The position numbers and the translations under genes are program-made. From Leguminivora glycinivorella (taxonomy: Eukaryota; Arthropoda; Insecta; Lepidoptera; Tortricidae): a DNA stretch of 64,000 nt. This document shows positions 10,393 through 22,100 of this stretch, piece after piece. A model generated the notes under the pieces. That model had not been told where the DNA came from, ran no database searches, and saw only the letters and a list, made by a program, of their open reading frames with translations. Location: the NCBI RefSeq assembly GCF_023078275.1, contig NC_062975.1, positions 7,229,141 through 7,293,140 of the forward strand, read 5' to 3'. Positions within the stretch are counted from its first letter, which is position 1. Every line of letters begins with the position of its first letter.

Positions 10393-11850
10393 GAAGACAG
10401 AGCTTAAAATTAAGTGTGAGTACTAATATACTTGTAACTTTTGTAATCCTAACTATTGGCTATTATTACCATAGTGTGATACTGGATACTAGTTTGAAGC
10501 ACAATTAGATATACAAATGTAAGCTCTCGTAGTGTGCAATAACATACTAGATACTGATTAGTATGATACACAATTTTGACTGTGGTTTTGTTTTCAGTAT
10601 GCAACAGCACTGGATGGCCTGTAAAACCAAGCTTGAGACAAAGAGTGCTGAGAAAAGTATCCAATCAATGGTAAATTATTCAGTATAGCTTGAATTCAAT
10701 ACTACCGCAGTGTTACTTATATTACTACTACCTAACTTTGATGTGTTATGTGATGTTTAAACTTGTTAAATAGATAACTTCATATTTGTAAAAGATACCT
10801 GACATTGGCACTTTTACAAGATACAATTTTAATATAAAACCTCATCTTACTTAAGTTGTTGCATTTAGTGCCAAGGAATCAGGTATCTGCCAGACCATTT
10901 TGTTTGTGGATAGAATCAGTATTTAGTTGGAGTGTTTTTTGACAATTTAACAGTAAACTTTTGAGTAACTAAGCTGACTCTTAGGGGTTATAGTGACTGG
11001 ATTCACATTGAAATAGAAATGTGTCATATCAAAAATGATATCAAACAGATGTATAACTCTAACTACACCTTATGAACCTGCATCGATCATGGGTTTGATG
11101 ATTCATTCAATGTGGTATCTAGTCACTTTGTTAAAGCTTAACATTCCATGAACCTCGTGCAACTTGAATAAGTATTTATTGGCCTCCCAGCAGCCTCCCA
11201 TATGTGTACTGTACATAACTAATTGGAGTATATATCACATTAAAATTAAGGTTGTTTTCCAAACACTTTGTTAAGATATAATAAATGTATTTTCAATATA
11301 ATATATTGTATTGTATGAGATTATCACTAGATTTATCAGAAGGTGTTAGAGAAGTTTCATATACCTGTTGTCATTAAAATGTACTTTTTTGGTGTATTTT
11401 TGTTTTGGCTTCTTTAAACTTTAGTTTGTTACCAGTCACAAAGTGGAAAAGAACCTTAATGCAAGAACTAGTTGTTTCAATGCAGTTCAATATTATTTTA
11501 TAATTTATGCAATCAAAATAATACTTCAATTGTAAATATGTTTGCTTTCCTATTTCTTGTGAACACACTAATTTATTATATCTACTTGTAAATTTGTATC
11601 CCTTTAAACTTAACTATAGGTGTTGAAGTTAATGCCATAGATTGTGTATGAGTATTGAAATTCAATTTTTATTGATAACTTCTAAGGCACAATGTCGTGT
11701 ATACACAGTTTTGGAATTTAAAAAATCGAAAGTATTATGTCAGTCCTAAGTAAACTACTGATATGATTCTAAGTTAATATTTTATTTGTGCAAATGTAGA
11801 TATTATGTATGTTGATGAATAAATAGATAAAAGTTGTTGTTTTTAGTTTT
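10393..11850 (+). other. Probable 3' UTR of the V-ATPase c'' gene
   Basis: AT-rich, noncoding, and free of the dispersed repeats that fill neighbouring DNA. AATAAA signals occur at 11280-11285 and 11818-11823. The second, followed by a T-rich stretch, is a reasonable cleavage position. Assigned by position, not by transcript evidence. Confidence 0.5.
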
Positions 11851-11937
11851 TACTGGAAATTGTAGTTAAGTCCTCTAGATTCTCTAGAATATGACTCAAA
11901 ATGAAGTCAAATTCCTTTTAAACTTGAAGTTGTAATG

Positions 11938-12010
11938 TATGACTACTGACTGCCTGCTGAGCCGCGGTCCCGGGTTCGAATCCCGGTAAGGGCATTTGTG
12001 TGATGATTCA
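11938..12010 (+). repeat. tRNA-derived SINE fragment
   Basis: Matches the 5' part of the SINE at 14086-14336 and 57276-57509, including the B box GGTTCGAATCC near 11973. It is truncated on both sides. It is a SINE, not a functional tRNA: no acceptor stem pairing is evident. Confidence 0.65.
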
Positions 12011-12055
12011 GATATTTGTTCCTGGGTTATGTTCTTTGTGTTTATCTATATAATT

Positions 12056-12545
12056 TTACGTGAGTGTGCACGGGAAAACGTCCCACTTTGTCGATTGCTA
12101 TAAAGCCGCTTTGTCAGTTTATTCATATAAAGATACAAGTAAATCTAAAACTGAGTTAAATTTTAAACTGAGTTTACACCAAGTTTTGAAACAGGTATAT
12201 ACAAGAAAGAGATGCAGATATTTGCCCATAGTTGCGTCTCAAAACTTGCAGCAATAAAGCTAGGAACATACTACGCGGACGTCCGTCGTAAAACGACCGC
12301 GACCGCGACCTATCAGTGTGCACGGAACAAAACATCCAGAGAGCCAGATTTCGATCGGACGTCCGTGCGCTCAAGGCCACGTCCGCGTCCGTCGACCGAT
12401 AGTTTGCACGGTTATGTGTATTTCCATTGTCCAGATTCCCGTCCGCGGTCGATTTACGACGGACGTCCGCGTAGTGTGTTCCTAGCTTAACTTGCTGGTG
12501 TAGTACCACGCGTGTAAACTCAGCTTTACTAAACAACACACTCAC
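12056..12545 (+). mobile_element. Outer MITE-like repeat, interrupted by a Harbinger-type MITE
   Basis: Ends carry CGTGAGTGTG and CACACTCACA as short inverted repeats. The left 105 bp (ACGTGAGTGTGCACGGGAAA onward) recurs inverted at 57163-57258, and its right-internal part (TCAAAACTTGCAGCAATAAC) recurs at 42056-42105 without the inner insertion. The open frames in the element are not genes. Confidence 0.65.
12258..12487. mobile_element. 230-bp MITE with 38-bp TIRs and TAA target duplication (PIF/Harbinger-like)
   Basis: TIRs begin AGCTAGGAACATACTACGCG on the left and AGCTAGGAACACACTACGCG on the right. TAA flanks both sides (12255-12257, 12488-12490). The paralogous site at ~42071 reads GCAGCAATAACTTGCTGG with a single TAA, giving an empty site that fixes the boundaries. 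A 3-bp TAA duplication is the PIF/Harbinger hallmark. Interior noncoding. Confidence 0.85.
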
Positions 12546-12641
12546 ATATCGTCGCCTAGCATGCCGAAGTCAGGATTTTAGGAAGAAATGCGTCTACTGC
12601 CACTGTCAAATCACATACATAATTTTTTTAGAATATTTCTT

Positions 12642-12789
12642 CCAGCCGACGTATTATGCTTCAAATTTTATCACTTATGCACGTGGATAAGATATCTGTC
12701 ACTCTCGCACTGACGTACATGCCAAAATGTGACGGATGCTTTATCCACATAGTTAAGTGATAAGATAGGAAGCATAATACGCCGGCTGG
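12642..12789. mobile_element. MITE with CCAGCCGACGTATTATGCTT ends
   Basis: 148 bp with ~21-bp terminal inverted repeats (CCAGCCGACGTATTATGCTTC / GAAGCATAATACGCCGGCTGG), plus a second inverted pair (TTTTATCACTTATGCACGTGG / CCACATAGTTAAGTGATAAG) further in. Noncoding. Confidence 0.75.
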
Positions 12790-12872
12790 CTTGATATTTA
12801 ACACAGTCATTACAGTCATGCTGTCATGCTGTACAAACGGCGGTCGCAGTAGCGACATCTGTCTTTAGACAG

Positions 12873-12916
12873 AGCCAAAAGTTAGAGCCTGCTTTAGCAG
12901 GCTCTAACTTTTGGCT
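12873..12916. repeat. Perfect 20-bp-arm hairpin
   Basis: AGCCAAAAGTTAGAGCCTGC, a 4-base TTTA loop, then its exact complement. It is symmetrical and terminator-like in shape, but in this context it is more likely a foldback repeat. Confidence 0.7.
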
Positions 12917-14085
12917 ACTTTCGACTCCTTAATAGCTAAACTTGAACATGTACAATTTCATGGGCTCTACCTACTCCTTATGGGAATACAATCATGTGTT
13001 TATGTTGTACGTACAGCCCAGCAAAAAAAAGAATAGAAATTAATAGAGGCGCCACCGTCTATGTACCTAAACCGTTTTGTAATGGCAACTATTGAGTCAT
13101 TTTTGTATGGGAAAGTAAGTGTTATAATCAGATAAGTCTAGATCCATTACCAGGGGCGGCTCACTCCGCGATTATCGCAGCGCTACAAGTACATGCCGGG
13201 GGCCGCGAGTTGGCGGCCCATTCAGTGGTGAATGTCGGCTGCTCGCGTGCAGTACCTACGTTTTGTAATGTAGGTAAGAATTTAGAATGTGAAAGTAGTG
13301 AGCCTTCTGTACTTGTACTATTATATATTCTGTGCCATTACTCTATTTTGAGTATTTTGCCAGGCTGTATGTCTGAATCCCTTCGCTGCGTGAAAAAGTT
13401 AATCTATCTTTTGTCATGGCCGCTTTCAATGATCTAATTTCACAGGCAGCATTCGTATGAAGGGCGAGGTTTCAAAGTCGCGGAACCAATTCATATTAAA
13501 ACTGTCCTCCTCTCCTCTTTCTGCACAGACTAATAGGTTGTTGGTAGATAGCGTCCTCTTGAAGCATTTTATGGAAACTCATTTGAGAGCGCCATCTCTA
13601 ATTTGCTTCCGATTCTACAGCTTGGCAAAAAAGAACAGAAAATAATAAGAGCGCCACCGTCTATGTAAACCGTTTTGCATGTGCCAACGGTGCCAACCAC
13701 GTGCCAACTATTCTGACACTTCTATGAGAAGAATTAGTGTTGCTATACAAAAAAAATTGTTCCATTTCTACTCTTTTTTTTGCCAAGCTGTAACTAAAAT
13801 GGAACCAGACCAAGCCAAGTTGGCAGACATTTTGATGGTGTTGAGTATGATAGGCATATGCAAAGAGGATCGAATATTATAGAGAGTTACTGTCGAAGTA
13901 AAATGTGTAATCACGGTGCATAGACTGCCATCTCTTGACACAGCCTTAAAACTTTTGAACCGCAGTTTTGACAATTTGGCCCATATTCTTAGCTTGATAT
14001 GTTTTAAAATGTCAAATATTAATATTAGCGCCATCTAGCTGAGCGTACCCCAAAGGCGTAATGCCATCTAGGCCGGACGGACCGG

Positions 14086-14336
14086 ACGACCGGTCTGGCG
14101 CAGTCAGTAGTGACCCTGCCTGCTGCGCCGCGGTCCCGGGTTCGAAACCTGGTAAGGGCATTTATTTGTGTGATGAGCACAGATATTTGTTCCTGAGTCA
14201 TGGATGTTTTCTATGTATATAAGTATTTATATATTATATATATCGTTGTCTGAGTACCCACAACACAAGCCTTCTTGAGCTTACCGTGGGCCTCAGTCAA
14301 TCTGTGTAACAATGTCCTATAATAATAAATAAAATA
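14086..14336 (+). mobile_element. tRNA-derived SINE, full-length copy
   Basis: Contains pol III boxes: A box TGGCGCAGTCAGTAG near 14096 and B box GGTTCGAAACC near 14140. A conserved body follows (CTTGAGCTTACCGTGGGCCT) and an AATAATAAATAAAATAA tail. A second full copy is at 57276-57509. Confidence 0.8.
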
Positions 14337-14897
14337 ACATCTTACTCTTGACAGTAACTCTCTATAATACTCGATCCTCTTTGGTTTGATGTTTGAAATA
14401 ACACGCTCGGCCTGTGCTATTAAAGTTACTTACAACTTAGCTTATTCTGACTCTTCACGTGACGAAATAACTTGAATACCTTGCCTTACCTACGAGATTT
14501 TACTTCATGGATGGTCTTATGCAGGATGCTCAGGGTGATAAAAATAAGCGAACATTGCTTTAGCAATAAAATATTTTATTTTCATATAAAACAATTTTAT
14601 TCGGATGCGATGTTTGTACCTTTTTATAAAATACTTGTATGTGTTATAATAAATTAAGTGCGAAATAGATATCACAAAACTGGAATGTGTAAATTCTAAA
14701 TGAGCTAAAAATTGTAAAGTTATGTGATATAAAAAAGATATCAAAATTAATTTTGGAGCTTATCGTCTACCACATAAAGCATATAAATAAATTGTCACGA
14801 GGGAAACATGTGAAACAAGCAATCCACTTGTAATGTATTGAACACTAAGTCTAACGATGTACCTTTCCGCGTATATTTGAGCAGGTTGATACATAAT

Positions 14898-15041
14898 TAG
14901 GTACAGTAAACCAATTGGAGCCCTAGACCACTCTACAACCATGTCAAAATGACAAGCAGTAGAGATTTCTTACAATCTGATTTATAGCGTTACTATGACA
15001 TAGTCCTACAGTTGCCTAGGGTTCCAATTGGTTGACTGTAC
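14898..15041. mobile_element. Small MITE with GGTACAGTAAACCAATTGGA ends
   Basis: Inverted ends AGGTACAGTAAACCAATTGG and CCAATTGGTTGACTGTACCT enclose a ~100-bp noncoding interior. Confidence 0.6.
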
Positions 15042-15447
15042 CTACTACAAACGGGCAAAAAAAAAATTATAAGTCACATCATAGTGCCGTCCTGTTTAAT
15101 CACACATATTGATTCGAAAGGGACGACACGACGATTTTTAATTTCTACTCTTTTTTTAGCCAAGCGTAAAATGACATTATTTTTAAAATTTTATTAGTAG
15201 GTACTTAGGTAGGTAATATTAGAACGTTGTCCATTTTTAGGTATCCAATACTCACCATTTTCTTCTGGTGATTATTGTGATTTTGTACACAAGGAAACGT
15301 TTAGGTACCATTATAAAAATAATACCGCAAACAGGATGTTTATACTAAAAAGAGGTATCTATAATAGGTACCCATCTTCGGATTTTTACGTCATAAATGT
15401 CATAATGCCTGTTCCCAAATGCCAAACAACCTGTAGGTAACATACAT

Positions 15448-15515
15448 ATATAACTCTTGTTATACGTATCACCTTTCACTGACCATAGTGATCAAAGGTG
15501 ATAACAAGAGTTATA
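15448..15515. repeat. Hairpin with TATAACTCTTGTTAT arms
   Basis: TATAACTCTTGTTA-ATCACCTTT pairs with AAAGGTGATAACAAGAGTTATA around a short loop, giving about 22-bp arms with one small bulge. Confidence 0.6.
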
Positions 15516-15599
15516 ACTATAAGGGTGAATCAACTTTTTCTTGTCTGTTATTGCCATGGTTACAGTCTCCTGAGTCACGCTGGTTTTATGCGAAAATAC

Positions 15600-15800
15600 G
15601 CTACTTAAACTATGCAAAAGGACATTCAAGTGGACATACTTGTTACTTGATACAAAGACAGGAAAAATTCTTACATATCAAACATTCTACAAGTCATTGC
15701 CGGACTACATGAAACACTGTGCACTACAAACTTATAAGTTACATTTATGGCAATTATACATTAGAAAATACCTAAATAAAGCTTTTTTCAACATTTAACT
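15600..15800 (+). pseudogene. Possible 3' remnant of a non-LTR retrotransposon ORF2
   Basis: A short frame near 15680-15798 reads FYKSLPDYMKHCALQTYKLH and ends LNKAFFNI before TAA. The pattern 'x-Y-x-x-L-P-x-x-x-K-x-C...F/YKxxL' is common at the very C-terminus of non-LTR retrotransposon polyproteins (compare IYNALPHDIKNATSYYLFKN at ~39993). No RT motif remains. Assignment is tentative. Confidence 0.3.
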
Positions 15801-17964
15801 ATTACTAATAAAATGCTACAAAGTGTAAAAATCTATTTATTATTTACAAAATAGGTGGACTCTTCGTAAAACGTTCCAAATTCACACAAACCAATATTTA
15901 CATCAAATCCAAGTATTCATTCACTATCACACTAGGTTATTAAAACATACCTACTGTAATTAATTTGCCATCTACATAGGTAGGTACACAAGTTGTTGCC
16001 TAATTTATTTTACTGCATTGAAATTATCATAACTATAACCTAATTTATAATAGATTTGGTTTCTTATATAAAAATACATTATTATTTCATAACTATTCCT
16101 AAACTATAACTCTAGATATTTTAAAAACCCGTGATAGTTTAATAACTTCACTACTCAGAGGGCGCCTCTGTCCTTGCAATCTAGAGTAATATGTATTTTA
16201 TTTACTTATATATAAAAACCACACTGGTGACTCGTGAAGTCACAGCAACGCCATTCGCTTGATTTTAAATTCAAATGAAAATGTCGTAGTTTGTTCATTG
16301 TTTACATTAAGATTGCAATATTTTCAATACAACTTGCATAATTTTACCATAACACTTATTTTATTTACAAGACTAAAATAGAGATGTCACTACTGTTCAA
16401 TAATGTAAAAACCTGTGGATTTCATCAAATTATTCAAAATATTCTTCATCTAAAGTACCCCACTAGCTTACACACTGTAAACGAGATCCTAGTGAGTTAA
16501 AAACTTACATTTTGCACAAATCCCGTCAGCCCCACAATCCCTCAGCATTTTCAGACAAAAATATTGAAAATATGATTATAAAAAATGTGGTTTCTTGGGC
16601 GCATTTATGCAATATCGACAGACAGACAGACAGAATATACATATTCTACCATTAAAACATATGTCCCAAGTCCATTTAGGAACAGGTCTGTCAGAGAACC
16701 AGGTTTTCAATATTTCTCTAATAATTGTCTTTCAGACACCTTCACCTTCATACATACAAAATGCAGGCGAGCGCTTAACTGAGTATTTTACAAAAACGAT
16801 CGGAGTATTTGTGATTAAACTTACTTAAATTAGTCTAAGTGAATTGTTAATTAAAATAAATAGCCGTTAGTCTACACTATGGCAGTGGCGTCTAAAATTA
16901 TGTTTAGATTGTTTACGACAGTCTTATTAAAATTATAACTAACAGCGTACGTAAAACAGTACCACGTTAAAAATTATAAACTAATTGAGATTCATTGGAA
17001 ATCTTGTACTATAGTGTTGTCTTTAAACTCTTGTTTCTGCGTCATCTTCAGTAGTAGATTTCCTGAAAAATTAAACAATGAAAACGTTACTCATTGTCAT
17101 TTTTTTGTTATGTGGCCTAGAACGACTAAATTGCCCTTTTATTATAACATTCTATATCTTTATTACGTAATTACAAAACATATACGTATCAGCAGTAATT
17201 CAGTGAAGGCAAAACGAAGTGCACTGTAAGTATTTGTGTAAGTTCCTTTTGTAGTGCACAATTAACTATAGGTATATTTGACCATAAAGATCATCATCAG
17301 AGAAACTCTTTATTACCTCGATGATCTACGCGCACGGTAAAGTGTGCAGGCCAATAAGGTTTACTTGAACAGTGGATAATTTTAAATCATGCCATAATAT
17401 GAATTGCACTACAGAATAGCCAATCTCTATCATAAAGTTAGGATGATAATAAATAATAGAAATTGTTATTACATAAGTATATTATATCTTTTGGCATTAT
17501 GGCCCATTCCCGTCGACGAAAGTTTTTATTTATCAGAGTTACAAACACATGTCGCAGTGACAAAGGGTAAAACCCTTTTATTCAGCAATCAAAAGCAATT
17601 AGGTCGTTGTCGTTGAAAAAAGTTAAAAACGCGCGCTGAAAAGTCGTCATGGCGTAACGTAACTAACCACATTGAGCCAACGAGAATAGGAAATATGTTA
17701 TTGAAGCAAACTGTCCCTTTATGAAGTGATAGGGTAGTCGTTTATGTACTTATCAACCTTACTGTCACAAAGCAAAAAGACAACATTTAACGATTTCAAG
17801 GTAGTACTTAATAAACGTCCGAGTGTCCTAGTATCTAATCTACATGTAATTTTCTTACGTCATTAGCAATAGAGGTGCCAGAAGGCGAGCATTGGGACAT
17901 TTACCTTATTGCACCTCGTACGTTACCGTTTCATTCAAAGGACAGAGCACATTTATAAATGTAG

Positions 17965-18122
17965 GTTAGGGGTTTCCAACATTTTTTGTAATAAGCCCTC
18001 TTCTTTCTAAACAAACCGTAAAATATTACCGTAAAAGGTAATTTAACATGTACAAATCTCTCCCTACATTTCTTGTATTTTTATGTACCAAAGGGGCGTA
18101 CCTCAATGGTTGGAAACTCCTA
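17965..18122. repeat. Inverted-repeat element with AGGGGTTTCCAAC ends
   Basis: TTAGGGGTTTCCAACATT and its approximate complement ATGGTTGGAAACTCCTAA lie ~155 bp apart around AT-rich noncoding sequence, so this is probably a degenerate MITE. Confidence 0.45.
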
Positions 18123-19126
18123 ATACATGCATACTATAAAAAGTGTTTACCTCCTCCCTACGATGGATGATCGCGCGCGCGGCAACGCCACCGTTAGTAA
18201 AGCAAAAGATGATTTACAATGAGTGTTTCTCATACAACCGCCACCATCTAGTAACAATTTAGTTGCGTTATGACTTAACAGCGGATTCAACGACGCATCT
18301 TTTTCAATCATAGTGTTAAAATCTAAATATAGTTTATTAACTCTGTAATGTAAAATGTAACTGTAAGTAATTACGTAATTACCTATATGTATTTTAACAG
18401 GTATTTTTAATAGGCAAAGAGAAGCCCTCTTGAAGCAGTGTATGGAAACTCTTTTGACAGCGCCATCTCTGATTTGGTTCCAAATATTTCTAATGCCGAT
18501 TTGACACAAAAGTTTCACTTCAAAAAATCAGGCGGTACAGTCAAGTTCGTTAACATGTACACACTTGTGCGAACAAACATATGTAAACACGATATTATGC
18601 TTAAAATCAAAAGGTCGCGTTCAGATATTTTTAGGGTCAGTTTGGAAATGTGTACAATATCAAGTGTTTCGTCTGTACGGCGTACGTACACCGTCAATAT
18701 TGAAAAAGATGCGAGCTTAGTATTCTAAACACCTTTACTTCTCCACGTTTTAATCTCTTAGTAGTGCTTCAATGATATGTAAAAGGAAATTCGTTAGTAA
18801 AATGATTAAAAATCAGGTAAATATTTATTTCAAATTTAGGTTTTAAAACAGAAGACTTAAATAAATTAATTGTTTAAAAAACTGTCCTAATACTCCTTCG
18901 TTATTATATTCTAAAAGGTATAAAAAATACAAAATAAAATAACTTGATTTGTCTAATAAACTAACAATATATGTTGGAATTTAAGTGAAAGGTTTTTAAA
19001 GAAGTGAGGGTGTTTTAATTCAAATGTAATTTTGAAGTTATAATAACATAGAGAAAATAATTTAAGTATGGACACATGCAAATTTGAATTAGTTTCATGC
19101 TTTCGAAAAAGTATGGCATTTGTAAC

Positions 19127-19185
19127 TCACTCGCTTGTTTCTCCCATGCTCGCTAAAGGCGCTCCTATTGTCTGCTGGCCTTCTC
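19127..19185 (-). CDS. stan: stan proposed terminal coding exon
   Basis: Acceptor TTATCCAG precedes GAGAAGG at 19185. In the phase left by the exon at 20195-20263 the frame reads GEGQQTIGAPLASMGETSE then TGA (19127-19129). Phase and composition fit a cytoplasmic-tail end, but no homology supports it. The alternative is termination at the TAG at 21246 without splicing. Confidence 0.45.
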
Positions 19186-22100
19186 CTGGATAAGACATCA
19201 AAACGTTAATTTATATAAATATCCTGACATTTTTGCTAAATAGTATTTTTTAAATACTTATTGCCTAGTATATAGTTTTATGTTTTTCATGAATTTGAAT
19301 TAGATCCAACTGCGGTGTATACAATTATGTATGTCAGGGAGATGACAACGACGCGACGATACAAATTGTCCCCCCGAACGTAACGCCTAGACGATGTAGG
19401 TACACATTGAAAATTAAAATCGATGATCAAGTGTAAACCATGTATTACATACATGTAAACATTACATTAAACACACACACACACACACACACACACATCA
19501 ACCACAAGACTAGATACACAACACAAAAGGAGTACACGCACAGGTATTTTGTGGTAGGGCACAGCACAGCGGATATCGTCTCGCTCGTATCTAGAGCAGA
19601 GCCCAACTGGGGTAGTACCTCCGCCTTACAGAAGACCGCAGCCAAATAGCACTAGACCCTACTCATAGTGTTGTGTTCCTGCCGGTGAGTAAGGCTGCCA
19701 GAGCTCAACGAGGGTGCGGTGTGCTGATGACGGGGGAGGACTTACGGAACTAACTTGTTCCGTCTATTGTTCTTTGAGTCGTCGGCAACCCGAACCCTCC
19801 TTAGAACTTGTACACTCCTTTTTGCTGTGTACTTAACACGGCAAAAGGGAATGTACAAGTTTCTAATGGGGTGGCAACGCGCATGTGACATTGATTGAGT
19901 TGCAGGCGTCCATGGGTTGCGGTGGCAGCTTTACATCAGGCGGGCCGTATGCTTGTTTGCCACCGACGTAGTATAAAAAAAAACGTAAAGATTTGTTCAT
20001 ACAAAGAATTTTCTGTCTGCGTTGCCAGTTTGTTATGGGTTTTTATAACCGAGTGCACACAAAGTGGTGTTTGCTTCTTTCCCCTCCATTAAAGTATAAG
20101 TATGGTAAATTGAATGTGCTGACCAATAATTAAAAACACGGCAACCAAAATAGTTAAATACGGCAAAAAAAAGTTGCATTGCGGCTAGGTTTACCTGGGT
20201 GTGCATCGCTACTACGGCCCGACGGTGGCGCCACTCCGCGCAAGCTAGTGTGGTCTTCCTCCGCTAAAGCAAAACAATGGGTCAAAAGCTAGGTAAAGTC
20301 CGACTAGAAATATATGACTATTGTCAAGAGGGCGCTGATGTATGCGGTGATTGTTCAGTATAGTATGAAGAAAATAATTCCAATGAAATTCCGTAACATG
20401 GCGCGTTGTCATATATTTCCGGTCAGGCATTATATGTCTGGCAAAACAATTTGTCAGCAACTATTAACCTGGGAAAATTTAAAATTTAGGAGATCGATTC
20501 TCCGCGTCTAGATTTTTAGTTGTTTTATTTTAAGTTGTTGATGTTTTCTGCTGACAAAATTGGTTTGTCACACTATATTGCAACGCAAGCGTGCGGCTGC
20601 TGGTATATATTGGTCAAGCAAGTTGAAAAAAAAAGTAATAAAAAAAATGTGAAAAGGGGGTTAAACAGCATTTCTAAGAAGGTAATTACGTAGGTACCAT
20701 GAAACCCTGCAATTTTATTTCAAATACCTATAAGGAGAGTTTTTTAATAAGTACTTAATTAAGTTGTTTTCATTCCTTTCTTGTAGAAATCTTACTTTTA
20801 TACATACATACATACATACAATCACGCCTGTGTCCCATGAAGGGGTAGGCAGAGCACATGAAACTACTCAGGTTTCAGTGCCACTCTTGGCAAATAAGGG
20901 GTTGAAAGAAAACGAAACTGTGTCTGTGTCTGTGTTGTGTGTGTCTTACTTTTATATTCTTTTAGAAATGCAGTCGTGTGAAAAATATTTAAATGAAAAA
21001 TATACCCTCAAAGGCAAAATTGAAGCGATTTCGTTGGCACGAAATATACCACAATTTCCACACGTTCGTTAATTAAATTATAGTCTCATTTCTAGCTATA
21101 ATTGTAATGTAATTTGACATGTAAATATTTACATCATAGAAAGTTAACAGAGATCTTGATAATTTATTTTACGAGAGTCAATGCCATTGAAAACTCCACA
21201 CATTAGGTACATAAAATCTTAAATCACAACAACACACTATCTAATCTAATCAGACGTACCTGTGAAAGGGAACAAGTATTTGTCGTGCGGGTGATGTTTA
21301 TCTGATCCTTCAGACATCCTGTCGTTATACTCTCCATACTCCATTTTCCTCTGATAATCATTCTTGAGCATAGTGGCTATGCCAGAGTCTCTGAAGTCCC
21401 TAGGCGGGTAGCCGTCGTGTTCTCTAGTGGTCACCAAGTCTCTGGATCCGTAGACATTGTCAGTGTTTAGATATTTGGTAGGGCTGTAGCCGTAGTCAGA
21501 AGTGCGGGACGAGAGGTAGGTTTTGGAGCCGTACGGGTTACCGGGTAGTCGGTACATGGTGGGCGATATCGGGTAGTTCGGGTCGTAGGGAACTTGTTTT
21601 TCAGTGTCGGTTGACATCATGCCGTACATAAGCTCGTCTTCCATGACTCCATATCTAGAAGGGATACACGTTTATTAAAAAATAATTATTAAATAAAATT
21701 GCTAATGCTATTTTAAAGAATATTTAAATTAATTCTAAAACAGGCGGTTAGAAATCTGAGCATTCAGAGCTAGAACAGTGGACAACCGTACTCTCAGGTA
21801 CACGCTTGAGGTATGTAAGTGTGTGTAGTAACTCACCTGTTGTCGAGAGGCAGTCTGGAGGCGTCGACACTGGCCACATATGTGTCGTGCACGTTCTCGA
21901 GTATGGAAGGCTTGACCCGCCGCCGACTCAGCTGGTACACGTCCGAGGTGAGGTCGGGCACGGGGAGCGGGTTCGGCGAGGGGGAGGCTAGCGGGCCCTC
22001 CGTGTCTGAGCCAGGTTCGCCAGACCATCGGATATCGGGACGGTTTGGTTCTGTAGGAAACGAAAGTTGATCTAGTCTTGAACTGTTGTCTTTTCACACA

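Larger units (their letters stand above)
12917..19126. other. Intergenic region, no gene recognised; holds SINE, small MITEs and possible flamingo 3' UTR
   Basis: No open frame here has a recognisable domain. Repeated fragments include GCGCCACCGTCTATGTA (near 13050 and 13640), a segment at 13978-14080 that recurs inverted at 61446-61548, a SINE, and inverted-repeat elements at 14898-15041, 15448-15515 and 17965-18122. The unique AT-rich stretch below 19127 could be flamingo 3' UTR (antisense AATAAA near 18825), but nothing fixes its end. Confidence 0.5.

Noticed and set aside
11938..12000. tRNA gene (B box GGTTCGAATCC)
   Set aside because: No acceptor-stem or anticodon-arm pairing; the same sequence recurs as a longer SINE at 14086 and 57276.
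15802..18728. Several 60-120-codon open frames
   Set aside because: Low-complexity translations, no conserved motifs, no splice context; typical of chance frames in AT-rich DNA.
21246..21259. Stop codon at 21246-21248 as the definite stan C-terminus
   Set aside because: A near-perfect splice donor precedes it and two in-phase exons follow. Kept only as an alternative end.
21735..22097. Antisense-strand 120-codon frame over a stan tail exon
   Set aside because: It is in a different frame from the spliced stan product and crosses splice sites; a shadow of GC-rich coding sequence.
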